This document shows, in pieces, positions 8,577 to 16,092 of a DNA stretch of 64,000 nucleotides. This stretch comes from Streptomyces venezuelae. Lineage in GTDB: Bacteria; Actinomycetota; Actinomycetes; Streptomycetales; Streptomycetaceae. A program made the translations under genes and the position numbers. The notes beneath the pieces were generated by a model that saw only the letters and a program-made list of their open reading frames with translations, was not told the origin of the DNA and searched no databases. The stretch lies in assembly GCF_008642355.1 (NCBI RefSeq), contig NZ_CP029193.1, positions 2,194,001-2,258,000 on the forward strand, written 5' to 3'. Each line of letters opens with the position of its first letter. Positions within the stretch are counted from its first letter, which is position 1.

Positions 8577-9088
8577 CAGCGCAACTGACCTGCCGCCGCG
8601 CGGACATCGGCGACACGGCGACCCTGGCGGGGCTGTACGAAGACGTGGTCGACTGGATGCTGGACCACGGCATCGACCAGTGGAAGTCCGGCGCCAAGGA
8701 CGAGCGGCACTTCGAGCGGGTGATCGGCTCGTCGACGGCGGAGGCGTGGCTCGCGTACGACGGTTCCGGCGTCCTCGGCGCGTACGAACTGTGGTGGTCG
8801 GACGAGCAGGCGTGGGGCGCGCGGCCGCCGGTCGCCGGGTACGTGCACCGGCTGATGGCGCGGCCAGGAGCGCCCGCGGGGACGGGCCGCGCGCTGCTGC
8901 GGGACGCGGAGCGCCGCATCGCGGCGGCGGGCCGTGAACTGTGCCGCCTGGACGTCATGGTGACGAGCCCCCGCCTGCGCACGTACTACGAAGAGGCCGG
9001 TTACGCGGTCGTCGGCGAACTCACGGACAAGCTCGCGGCGGACGGCACCCCGTACGGCGTGCTGCTCATGGAGAGGCCGCTCGGCTAG
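8573..9088 (+). CDS. GNAT-family N-acetyltransferase
   Basis: A 171-residue acetyltransferase. The acetyl-CoA binding region reads VAGYVHRLMARPGAPAGTGRALLRDAE, where APAGTGRA takes the place of the Q/R-x-x-G-x-G/A loop, followed by LDVMVTSPRLRTYYEEAGYAVVGE, the usual end of the fold. The acceptor cannot be told from sequence. ATG 8573 overlaps the TetR stop codon (ATGA), so the two are translationally coupled. Its 3' end overlaps the convergent phosphatase gene by 23 bases. Confidence 0.85.
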   Translation: MTAQLTCRRADIGDTATLAGLYEDVVDWMLDHGIDQWKSGAKDERHFERVIGSSTAEAWLAYDGSGVLGAYELWWSDEQAWGARPPVAGYVHRLMARPGAPAGTGRALLRDAERRIAAAGRELCRLDVMVTSPRLRTYYEEAGYAVVGELTDKLAADGTPYGVLLMERPLG

Positions 9089-10733
9089 GCGTACGGGGCG
9101 TGTCGCTCTGCCGCAGCCGCATGGCGAGGAGGGCGATGTCGTCCTCGCGGTTGTGGCCCAGGCAGGCGAGCAGGGTGTCGCAGAGGGCCGTGACGCCGAG
9201 GGGCGCTCCGGCCGCGACCGTGCGCAGGTGCTCCATGGATACGGCGAGGTCGGTGCCGCGGGTCTCGATGAGTCCGTCGGTGACCATGAGGAGCCGGTCG
9301 GTGCGGCGCAGGACCGTCTCGGTGGGCGGCGGCCTGTCCAGGCCGAGGCCGAGCAGTGGGCCCTTCGCCTTGAGGTAGGTGGCGGTGCCGTCGTCGGTGA
9401 CGACGAGGGGCGGGATGTGTCCGGCGTTGGCGACGCGGGTGTGGCCGGTGGCGGGGTCGACGAGGGCCAGGCAGAGGGTGGCGGTCACCTCGGGGTGGTA
9501 GCGCTGCAGCATGCCGTCGAGGCGTTCGGCGAGTGTGCGCGGGTCGGGGTCCTCGATGCAGTAGGCGCGCAGCGCGTGCCGGATCTCGACCATGACGGTG
9601 GCGGCGTCCAGGGAGTGGCCGACGACGTCGCCGATGCCGGTGAGGAGCCCCTGGGATGTGGTGAGCGAGGCGTAGAAGTCGCCGCCGATCTCGGTGTCGC
9701 GTGAGGCGGGTTCGTAGCGGACGACGACTTCGGTGCCGGGGGTCTGTGGGACGTGCGCCGGCAGGAAGCTGCGCTGGAGGGTGAGGGCGATGTGGCGTTC
9801 CACCTCGTACATCAGCAGTCGTTCGGCGGCGACGGCGGTGGCATGGGCGAGACGCCCCACGAACCGTCCGGTGCCGGGTGCGGGGTCTCGGTCGTACACG
9901 GGTGTGGCGAGGCAGACGGGCGCGGACCCTTCGCGGGCGCGGGCCAGGGTGAGGCGGGCGCCGACGGGGCGTTCCCCGCCGTCGGACGGCTCGGCGTGGA
10001 AGAAGCCGGCGGGCCACACGGGTGCGGGTACGACGGTCTCGCGGACGCCGGTCTGGCCTGCCATGCCGCGCTGGATCAGGCGCACCACCGTGTCGTGCGC
10101 GCCCTCGTCGGGCAGGGAGGCGGCGGTCCTGCGCCGGGACAGGCTGCGGTGGAGTTCGCCGTCGTCGGCGATGACGAAGGCCGCGGCGGGGCCGTCGCTG
10201 AGGCGGGCGGTGCCGGCCGCGGCGGCGTCGGCGAGTTCGCGGGGGCAGCGGGCAGACTGGACGTCGAGGATCGTCTCGGCGAGCCGGGTGAGGTGTCCGG
10301 CCTGTGCCTCGGCGTCGCTGCGGTGGCGTGCGCCGCGGGCCGCGGCGCGCACGACGGCCTGGATCTCCTCCGGTTCGGCGGGCACCGTCAGATAGGCCTC
10401 GCCGCCCGCGTCGAGACCCAGGCACCGGTCGGCGGGGGCTATCCGGGCGGCCGAGAAGTGCACGACGGGCAGGGCGGCGAACGGCGGTGTCTCCTTCAGC
10501 CTGCGGCACAGTTCGAAGCCGCTCATGTCGGGCAGGCCGACGTCGACGAGCGCCACGTCCGGCAGTTCGCCGGCGCGTCGGCGCACGTCGAGTTCGATCA
10601 GGGCCTCGCCCGCGCTGGCGGCGAGGACGACGCGGTGGCCGTCCCTGCGCAGGACCGCACCGAGTGCGTAACGGCTGGCGGCGACGTCGTCCACCACCAG
10701 GATCGTGCTGCCTGCCTTGGCGTTCACGGTCAC
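9066..10733 (-). CDS. PP2C-type SpoIIE phosphatase with N-terminal receiver and central GAF-like region
   Basis: Probably dephosphorylates a Ser/Thr-phosphorylated anti-anti-sigma factor or similar partner. Domains in order: response-regulator receiver (about residues 5-125; DD near the start, phosphoacceptor Asp in VALVDVGLPDMSGF), a linker and GAF-like region (about 140-310), and an SpoIIE phosphatase domain (about 330-550) with SFLPAHVPQTPGTEVVVRYEPA, EIGGDFY, GIGDVVGHSLDAA, NAGHIPPLVV and VTDGLIE. The metal-binding Asp residues of the phosphatase are present. The receiver's usual Lys-Pro is TVP (Lys replaced by Val), so phosphorylation-driven switching may be altered. GTG 10733 is chosen because AAAGGG lies 7 bases upstream; GTG 10727 is an alternative. 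No partner anti-sigma or STAS gene is adjacent. Confidence 0.88.
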   Translation of the reverse strand: MTVNAKAGSTILVVDDVAASRYALGAVLRRDGHRVVLAASAGEALIELDVRRRAGELPDVALVDVGLPDMSGFELCRRLKETPPFAALPVVHFSAARIAPADRCLGLDAGGEAYLTVPAEPEEIQAVVRAAARGARHRSDAEAQAGHLTRLAETILDVQSARCPRELADAAAAGTARLSDGPAAAFVIADDGELHRSLSRRRTAASLPDEGAHDTVVRLIQRGMAGQTGVRETVVPAPVWPAGFFHAEPSDGGERPVGARLTLARAREGSAPVCLATPVYDRDPAPGTGRFVGRLAHATAVAAERLLMYEVERHIALTLQRSFLPAHVPQTPGTEVVVRYEPASRDTEIGGDFYASLTTSQGLLTGIGDVVGHSLDAATVMVEIRHALRAYCIEDPDPRTLAERLDGMLQRYHPEVTATLCLALVDPATGHTRVANAGHIPPLVVTDDGTATYLKAKGPLLGLGLDRPPPTETVLRRTDRLLMVTDGLIETRGTDLAVSMEHLRTVAAGAPLGVTALCDTLLACLGHNREDDIALLAMRLRQSDTPRTPSRAASP

Positions 10734-10870
10734 ACAGGGCCCCTTTGGGGCTGGTGGGGCAGACCCCCCGCGGGCCTGCCCGACCAAGTTAGCGTTCCGG
10801 GGCGCGCGGCGGGAGATGATGGCGCTCCCACGACCGGGATCAGTGAAGATCCAGGAACTTTCCTCGCGGA

Positions 10871-10881
10871 CAAGGACCTTG
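10871..10881. promoter_or_regulatory. Palindrome CAAGGACCTTG in the aglA upstream region, next to a TAGAAT -10 candidate
   Basis: CAAGG and CCTTG are perfect inverted repeats around one A. A -10-like TAGAAT follows at 10886-10891, about 100 bases before the aglA start, so a bound repressor would cover the promoter. It does not obviously match the malE operator motif I recall for MalR, so the regulator is unassigned. Confidence 0.35.
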
Positions 10882-10993
10882 GCGATAGAATTTCCCGCCC
10901 GCCCCCAGGTGCCCTCGCGCCCTCGTGACCTTCGTGTTCCGCCGGGCGTTCTCACCGGAGAAGCCGACCTCCGCACCCGTCCTGAGGGACTCC

Positions 10994-12643
10994 ATGACCC
11001 AGAACGCCACCTCCGCGCCCGCCACCGAGTCCTCGCCCGCCGGGGAGTGGTGGCGCGACGCCGTCATCTACCAGGTCTATCCGCGCAGTTTCGCCGACGC
11101 GAACGGCGACGGCATGGGCGATCTGCCCGGCATCACGGCCCGCCTGCCGTACCTGCGCGACCTGGGCGTGGACGCCGTGTGGCTCTCCCCCTTCTACGCG
11201 TCGCCGCAGGCCGACGCCGGGTACGACGTGGCGGACTACCGCGCCGTCGACCCGATGTTCGGCACGCTCACGGACGCCGACGGCCTGATCGGCGAGGCGC
11301 ACGCGCTCGGTCTGCGCGTCATCGTCGACATCGTGCCCAACCACTGCTCCGACCGGCACGAGTGGTTCGTGCGGGCGCTGCGCGAGGGCCCGGGTTCCGC
11401 GGCCCGCGAGCGTTTCCTGTTCCGCCCCGGCCGGGGCGCGGGCGGCGAACTCCCGCCGAACGACTGGGAGTCCGTGTTCGGCGGCCCGGCCTGGACGCGC
11501 GTCGAGGACGGGGAGTGGTACCTCCACCTGTTCGCGCCGGAACAGCCCGACTTCAACTGGGAGCACCCGGACGTCCACGACGAGTTCCGGTCCGTGCTGC
11601 GGTTCTGGCTCGACCTCGGCGTCGACGGGTTCCGCGTCGACGTCGCGCACGGTCTCGTCAAGGCGGCGGGTCTGCCGGACATCGGTCACCCGGAACAGGT
11701 CAAGCTGCTCGGCAAGCAGGCCGTGCCGTACTTCGACCAGGACGGCGTGCACGAGATCTACCGCGACTGGCGGCACATCCTCGACGAGTACGGGCGGGAC
11801 GGCGGGGCGCGGCGGATCGCCGTCGCCGAGGCGTGGACCCCGACGGTCGAGCGCAGCGCCCGCTACCTGCGCCGCGACGAGCTGCACCAGGCGTTCAACT
11901 TCGAGTACCTGACGACGGGGTGGGACGCCGACGCGCTGCGCGACGTCATCGACCGGTCGCTGGCCGCGATGAACGCGGTGGACGCGCCCGCCACGTGGGT
12001 GCTCTCCAATCACGACGTCGTACGCCACGCGACGCGCTTCGCGGACGGCGACGAGGCGCGGGGGCTGCGTCGGGCGCGGGCGGCGACGCTGCTGATGCTG
12101 GCGCTGCCGGGCTCGGCGTACCTGTACCAGGGCGAGGAGCTGGGTCTGCCGGAGGTGACGGAGCTGCCGGACGAGGTGCGGCAGGACCCGGCGTTCTTCC
12201 GCGGGTCGGGGCAGGACGGCACGCGGGACGGGTGCCGGGTGCCGCTGCCGTGGTCCGGGGAGCGTGCCCCGTTCGGCTTCGGGCCGCGCGAGGGCGGTCC
12301 GAGCTGGCTGCCGCAGCCGGACGCGTGGAAGCGCTTGTCGGTGGCCGCGCAGACGGGCGATCCTGCGTCGACGCTGGAGTTCTACCGGCGGGCGCTGGCC
12401 GTGCGCCGTGCGCATCCGGCGCTCGGCGCGGGCCGCGACATCACGTGGCTGCCCGCGCCGGACGGTGTGCTGGCGTTCCGCCGCACCACCTCCGCGGGTT
12501 CGTTCGTGTGCACGGTGAACCTCGCCTCGTCGCCGGTCGCGCTGCCGACGCCCGGCACGCCGCTCCTGGCCAGCACGGAGATCGCGCCGGGCGCGGGGCG
12601 GGCGGTGCTTCCGGCGGATTCGGCGGTCTGGTGGGCAGCCTGA
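10994..12643 (+). CDS. aglA: GH13 alpha-glucosidase (maltose/maltodextrin utilisation)
   Basis: Hydrolyses alpha-1,4-glucosidic bonds of maltose and short maltodextrins. GH13 regions are complete: DAVWLSPFYASPQADAGYDV, DIVPNHCSDRHEWF, GVDGFRVDVAHG (nucleophile Asp), IAVAEAWTPT (acid/base Glu) and WVLSNHDVVRHATRF (third acidic residue). There is no signal peptide, so it acts in the cytoplasm. ATG 10994 is chosen over GTG 10925 because GAGGGA lies 6 bases upstream. The malR-like gene follows 25 bases downstream in the same direction. The usual malEFG transporter genes are absent from this side of malR within the window. The symbol rests on synteny with malR and family type. Confidence 0.88.
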   Translation: MTQNATSAPATESSPAGEWWRDAVIYQVYPRSFADANGDGMGDLPGITARLPYLRDLGVDAVWLSPFYASPQADAGYDVADYRAVDPMFGTLTDADGLIGEAHALGLRVIVDIVPNHCSDRHEWFVRALREGPGSAARERFLFRPGRGAGGELPPNDWESVFGGPAWTRVEDGEWYLHLFAPEQPDFNWEHPDVHDEFRSVLRFWLDLGVDGFRVDVAHGLVKAAGLPDIGHPEQVKLLGKQAVPYFDQDGVHEIYRDWRHILDEYGRDGGARRIAVAEAWTPTVERSARYLRRDELHQAFNFEYLTTGWDADALRDVIDRSLAAMNAVDAPATWVLSNHDVVRHATRFADGDEARGLRRARAATLLMLALPGSAYLYQGEELGLPEVTELPDEVRQDPAFFRGSGQDGTRDGCRVPLPWSGERAPFGFGPREGGPSWLPQPDAWKRLSVAAQTGDPASTLEFYRRALAVRRAHPALGAGRDITWLPAPDGVLAFRRTTSAGSFVCTVNLASSPVALPTPGTPLLASTEIAPGAGRAVLPADSAVWWAA

Positions 12644-12654
12644 GGGGCGACCGG

Positions 12655-12660
12655 TACAGT
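12655..12660 (+). promoter_or_regulatory. TACAGT -10-like element before malR
   Basis: TACAGT lies 8 bases before GTG 12669, inside the 25-base aglA-malR gap, with no Shine-Dalgarno sequence nearer the start. This suggests a separate, possibly leaderless malR transcript in addition to read-through from aglA. Confidence 0.35.
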
Positions 12661-12668
12661 CCAACCCT

Positions 12669-13694
12669 GTGACCGCACGGCTAGCCGACATCGCAGCCCA
12701 GGCGGGGGTCAGCGAAGCGACGGTGAGCCGCGTGCTCAACGGCAAGCCGGGCGTCGCCGCGGGCACCCGTCAGTCCGTGCTCGCCGCGCTCGACGTGCTC
12801 GGCTACGAACGCCCGGTGCGGCTGCGCCGCCGCAGCGAGGGCCTGGTCGGACTGATCACGCCGGAGCTGGAGAACCCGATCTTCCCCGCGCTCGCACAGG
12901 TCGTCGGGCAGGCGCTGACCCGGCAGGGGTACACGCCGGTGCTCGCCACGCAGACGCCGGGCGGTTCCACGGAGGACGAGCTCACGGAGATGCTGGTGGA
13001 CCGCGGGGTCGCGGGGATCATCTTCGTCTCGGGGCTGCACGCGGACACCTCGGCCGACACGCACCGTTACGAACAGCTGCGCGCGCAGGGCGTCCCCTTC
13101 GTCCTCGTGGACGGCTTCTCGCCGAAGGTGCAGGCGCCGTGCGTCTCGCCGGACGACCGCGCGGCGATGCGCCTCGCGGTGACCCATCTGGTCTCCTTGG
13201 GGCATACACGCATCGGTCTCGCCCTCGGCCCGCGGCGGTTCGTGCCCGTGCAGCGCAAGATCGAGGGTTTCGTCCGCACGATGCGGGACCAGCTGGACCT
13301 CTCCCCCGCCACCGTCGAGACGGAACTAGTCCAGCACTCCCTGTACACCCTGGAAGGCGGTCAGGCCGCCGCCTCGGCGCTCCTGGACCGCGGCTGCACG
13401 GCTGTGGCGTGTGCCAGCGACATGATGGCGCTGGGTGCGGTACGGGAGGCGCGCAGGCGCGGCCTGGAGGTGCCGGACGACATCTCCGTGGTCGGCTTCG
13501 ACGACTCGCCGCTGATCGCGTTCACCGACCCGCCGCTGACCACGGTGCGCAAGCCGGTGCCCGCCATGGGCCAGGCCGCGGTGCGCACGCTCCTGGAAGA
13601 GATCGGCGGCACCCCCGCGCCGCCCGGCGAGTTCGTCTTCATGCCCGAACTGGTCGTTCGAGGTTCAACCGCCTCGGGTCCCGGGCGCCCCTAG
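12669..13694 (+). CDS. malR: LacI-family maltose regulator MalR
   Basis: Represses maltose utilisation genes and responds to maltose or a derivative. The N-terminal LacI helix-turn-helix reads TARLADIAAQAGVSEATVSRVLNGKPGVA with a hinge helix; the periplasmic-binding-like core follows (SEGLVGLITPELENPIFPAL, SVVGFDDSPLIAFTDPPLTT). The sequence closely matches my memory of Streptomyces coelicolor MalR (Reg1), including LTRQGYTPVLATQTPGGS. In S. coelicolor malR is divergent from malEFG-aglA; here it lies directly behind aglA on the same strand. GTG 12669 is preceded by a -10-like element and no ribosome-binding site. Confidence 0.88.
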   Translation: MTARLADIAAQAGVSEATVSRVLNGKPGVAAGTRQSVLAALDVLGYERPVRLRRRSEGLVGLITPELENPIFPALAQVVGQALTRQGYTPVLATQTPGGSTEDELTEMLVDRGVAGIIFVSGLHADTSADTHRYEQLRAQGVPFVLVDGFSPKVQAPCVSPDDRAAMRLAVTHLVSLGHTRIGLALGPRRFVPVQRKIEGFVRTMRDQLDLSPATVETELVQHSLYTLEGGQAAASALLDRGCTAVACASDMMALGAVREARRRGLEVPDDISVVGFDDSPLIAFTDPPLTTVRKPVPAMGQAAVRTLLEEIGGTPAPPGEFVFMPELVVRGSTASGPGRP

Positions 13695-13810
13695 GGCCCT
13701 CCGGGGCCACTTGAGGGACGGGCTCTCCTTCCTGCGGCGTAGAGAATGCGGTCCGAACCCGACCAAGGGATGATCGGTCGAAGGGTGGGGATCTGGCAGA
13801 CTCTGTCCCT

Positions 13811-14674
13811 ATGGGTGAGACGACCGTGACGACACTTGAGGGCCGTGAGAAGCCCGCCTCATCACCCGTCGCGGACGCGAAGAACGGCCGCAATGGGCGG
13901 AACGGGCTGCGTCGTTTCCGTCGCCTCCGAACGCCCCGCCGGCCGCGTCTGTGGTTCGAGATCCTGCTCATCGGCGTCAGTTACTGGACGTATTCGCTGA
14001 TCCGCAACGCGGTGCCGGAGCAGAAGTCGCAGGCGCTGCGCAACGCGGACTGGATCTGGCGCGTCGAGCACGACCTGGGGACAGCGTTCGAGCAGAGCGT
14101 CAACCACGCCGTCGACTCGGTGACATGGCTCATCGTCGGCATGAACTACTACTACGCGACCCTGCACTTCGTCGTCACGCTCGGTGTCCTCGTCTGGCTC
14201 TTCCGCAAGCATCCGGGGCGGTACGCGGCCACGCGTCTCGTCCTCTTCGCGACGACGGCGGTCGCTCTGGTCGGGTACTACTTCTACCCGCTGGCCCCGC
14301 CGCGTCTGATGAACGGCACCCACTTCATCGACACCGTGGTCGTCCACCAGACCTGGGGCTCGATGGCCTCCGGCGACCTCAAGAACATGTCGAACCAGTA
14401 CGCGGCGATGCCGTCCATGCACATCGGCTGGTCGCTGTGGTGCGGCCTCACCATCTTCGCCCTGGCCTCGGTCCCGTGGGCCAAGGTGCTCGGCCTGCTC
14501 TACCCCGTGGCGACGCTCGTCGTCATCGTGGCCACCGCCAACCACTTCTGGCTCGACGCGGTCGGCGGCATGCTCTGCCTGGCCTTCGGTTTCGCGGTCG
14601 TGCGGTTCTGGTACGGCGCGATGCCGTACGCACTGCCGCGCGATGTGGCCGCGCCGGACCGTCTGTCTACCTGA
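13811..14674 (+). CDS. PAP2-superfamily membrane protein (phosphatase or inositolphosphotransferase type)
   Basis: About six membrane helices with PAP2 signature residues in YAAMPSMHIGWSLW (the S-x-H motif) and ATANHFWLDAVGG (the second His and Asp). This arrangement matches the PAP2_3/Aur1-Ipt1-like group rather than the undecaprenyl-diphosphate phosphatases with a long KxxxxxxRP motif. It probably acts on a lipid phosphate or phosphoinositol in the cytoplasmic membrane. The basic N-terminal 50 residues are cytoplasmic and of low complexity. Its stop overlaps the convergent eCIS-core gene by 8 bases. Confidence 0.88.
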   Translation: MGETTVTTLEGREKPASSPVADAKNGRNGRNGLRRFRRLRTPRRPRLWFEILLIGVSYWTYSLIRNAVPEQKSQALRNADWIWRVEHDLGTAFEQSVNHAVDSVTWLIVGMNYYYATLHFVVTLGVLVWLFRKHPGRYAATRLVLFATTAVALVGYYFYPLAPPRLMNGTHFIDTVVVHQTWGSMASGDLKNMSNQYAAMPSMHIGWSLWCGLTIFALASVPWAKVLGLLYPVATLVVIVATANHFWLDAVGGMLCLAFGFAVVRFWYGAMPYALPRDVAAPDRLST

Positions 14675-15869
14675 ACGACTCGTCCCCGTCCCAGTTGACG
14701 TGGACGACCTCCGGTGCCAGGCCGTGGATCACCGCGCGGCCGACGTCCCTCTTGAAGCGCTCGATCAGGTCCTCGATGCCGCTGTGCGGGTATTTGGCGT
14801 CCAGCGCGGCGAGGAGGGCGTCGCGGGGCACGTCGACGGCGCCGGCGAGGGTCTGGGTGTTCCCGGGGCGGTTGTTCCAGCCTTCGGCGTTGTTGCGGCC
14901 CACGTGGATCGACTCCTGGGCCGTGAGGCTGGACGCGCCCGCCTCGTGGATCAGGTTCTGGCCGGCCATCGGGCGGGCGGTCAGGTGGAAGAGGGAGCCC
15001 TTGATCGCCGCCGTGGACGCACCGGTCTTGCGGTCCCGGACCTCGCCGCCGCTGGTCAGCATGACGTTGAGGTGGACGGCGAGACGGGCCGTGGTGCCGC
15101 CCGCGGTGACGGTCACCTCCACGGGCCGGGAGATGAGGTTGTTGCCGCCGTTGTTCCGGCACTCGGACCCGAACTGGAACCCGGCGAGCGTACGGTCCGA
15201 GCCGACGATGATGTCCAGGAGCTGGTTCCAGTCCACGCGGGGAGCGGTCTGGGTCTGTGTGGCGGGGGCGCGCTGCACGGCGGCCCCGGCGTGGTCCGCG
15301 GCCCCGTGGTCGTGCGCGGCCGTCTCGGTGCGGGCCGCGGGCGCCGGGCCCGAGAGGACCCGGTGGGCGTTGGCCTCGGCCTCGCGCTCGAACCGGTCGG
15401 ACGGGTCGGAGACCTTGAGGCCCGAGCCGTTGTCGGTGCCCGCGACCGGGCCCTGCCGCTGCTGGATGACGTGCGTCAGCTCGTGGGCGAGCGTATGCCG
15501 GTCGGCGCCGCCGTCGCCGATGACGACGTGGTTGCCGGAGGTGTAGGCGCGGGCGCCGACCTCGGCCGCGGAGGCCTTCGCGGCGCTGTCGTCGTGGAGG
15601 CGTACGTCGGAGAAGTCCGCGCCGAGGCGGGCCTCCATGTCCGTGCGGGTTCCCGTGTCGAGGGGGCGTCCGCCGCCGCGGAGCACGTCGTGGACGGAGG
15701 AGCGCTGCACCGCGCGGACGACGGCGGCGTTGCCCGCGCTGCGCTGCAGGGCCCGGATCTCCTGCGCGGACATGCTGCCCTCCGCGCTCGACGACGACGC
15801 GGTGCCGCGGGCCGGTACGCGGCCTGCGCGCTCCCCGTCGGCGGGTCGGGCGGTTTCACGGGCGCGCAT
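14667..15869 (-). CDS. eCIS-core / DUF4157 domain protein with HELTH zinc motif and unknown C-terminal domain
   Basis: The DUF4157 (eCIS_core) domain spans about residues 45-175: LQRSAGNAAVVRAVQRS, GADFSDVRLHDDSAAKASAAEVGARAYTSG in consecutive pieces, then LAHELTHVIQQRQGP with HELTH at residues 129-133, the zincin-like motif. Such proteins travel with extracellular contractile injection systems or act as secreted metalloprotease-like effectors. The C-terminal 200 residues, rich in NN and G turns, match nothing I recognise and could be an effector domain. No sheath, tube or baseplate gene is nearby. ATG 15869 follows GGAGG with a 4-base spacer; the frame stays open to 15914. There is no classical signal peptide. 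Confidence 0.85.
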   Translation of the reverse strand: MRARETARPADGERAGRVPARGTASSSSAEGSMSAQEIRALQRSAGNAAVVRAVQRSSVHDVLRGGGRPLDTGTRTDMEARLGADFSDVRLHDDSAAKASAAEVGARAYTSGNHVVIGDGGADRHTLAHELTHVIQQRQGPVAGTDNGSGLKVSDPSDRFEREAEANAHRVLSGPAPAARTETAAHDHGAADHAGAAVQRAPATQTQTAPRVDWNQLLDIIVGSDRTLAGFQFGSECRNNGGNNLISRPVEVTVTAGGTTARLAVHLNVMLTSGGEVRDRKTGASTAAIKGSLFHLTARPMAGQNLIHEAGASSLTAQESIHVGRNNAEGWNNRPGNTQTLAGAVDVPRDALLAALDAKYPHSGIEDLIERFKRDVGRAVIHGLAPEVVHVNWDGDESFR

Positions 15870-16092
15870 GGGGCCTCCAGGCAGACGGACTCGAACTCTT
15901 CCTGAATACGCCATGGGACGGCCCCCGGACCAGGTGCGCAGGGGCAGTGTCGGGCGTCTGATGGGGCAGCGGGGGGCGTCGGGGTGAGCGCTTTGAAGCG
16001 ACCCGGGGTGCGCACACCCACGCTGTCGGTCCTATATTCATACAAACAATTCACGCGTGGCCCTGCCGCGCTGGACACGGGGTGGGACCGCA
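15870..16092. promoter_or_regulatory. Divergent promoter region with an AT-rich island
   Basis: The 223 bases between the divergent eCIS-core and deacetylase-like genes hold an unusually AT-rich island at about 16031-16052, including TATATT at 16033-16038, a fair -10 for the rightward gene. I see no clear -35 or large palindrome. Confidence 0.35.
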
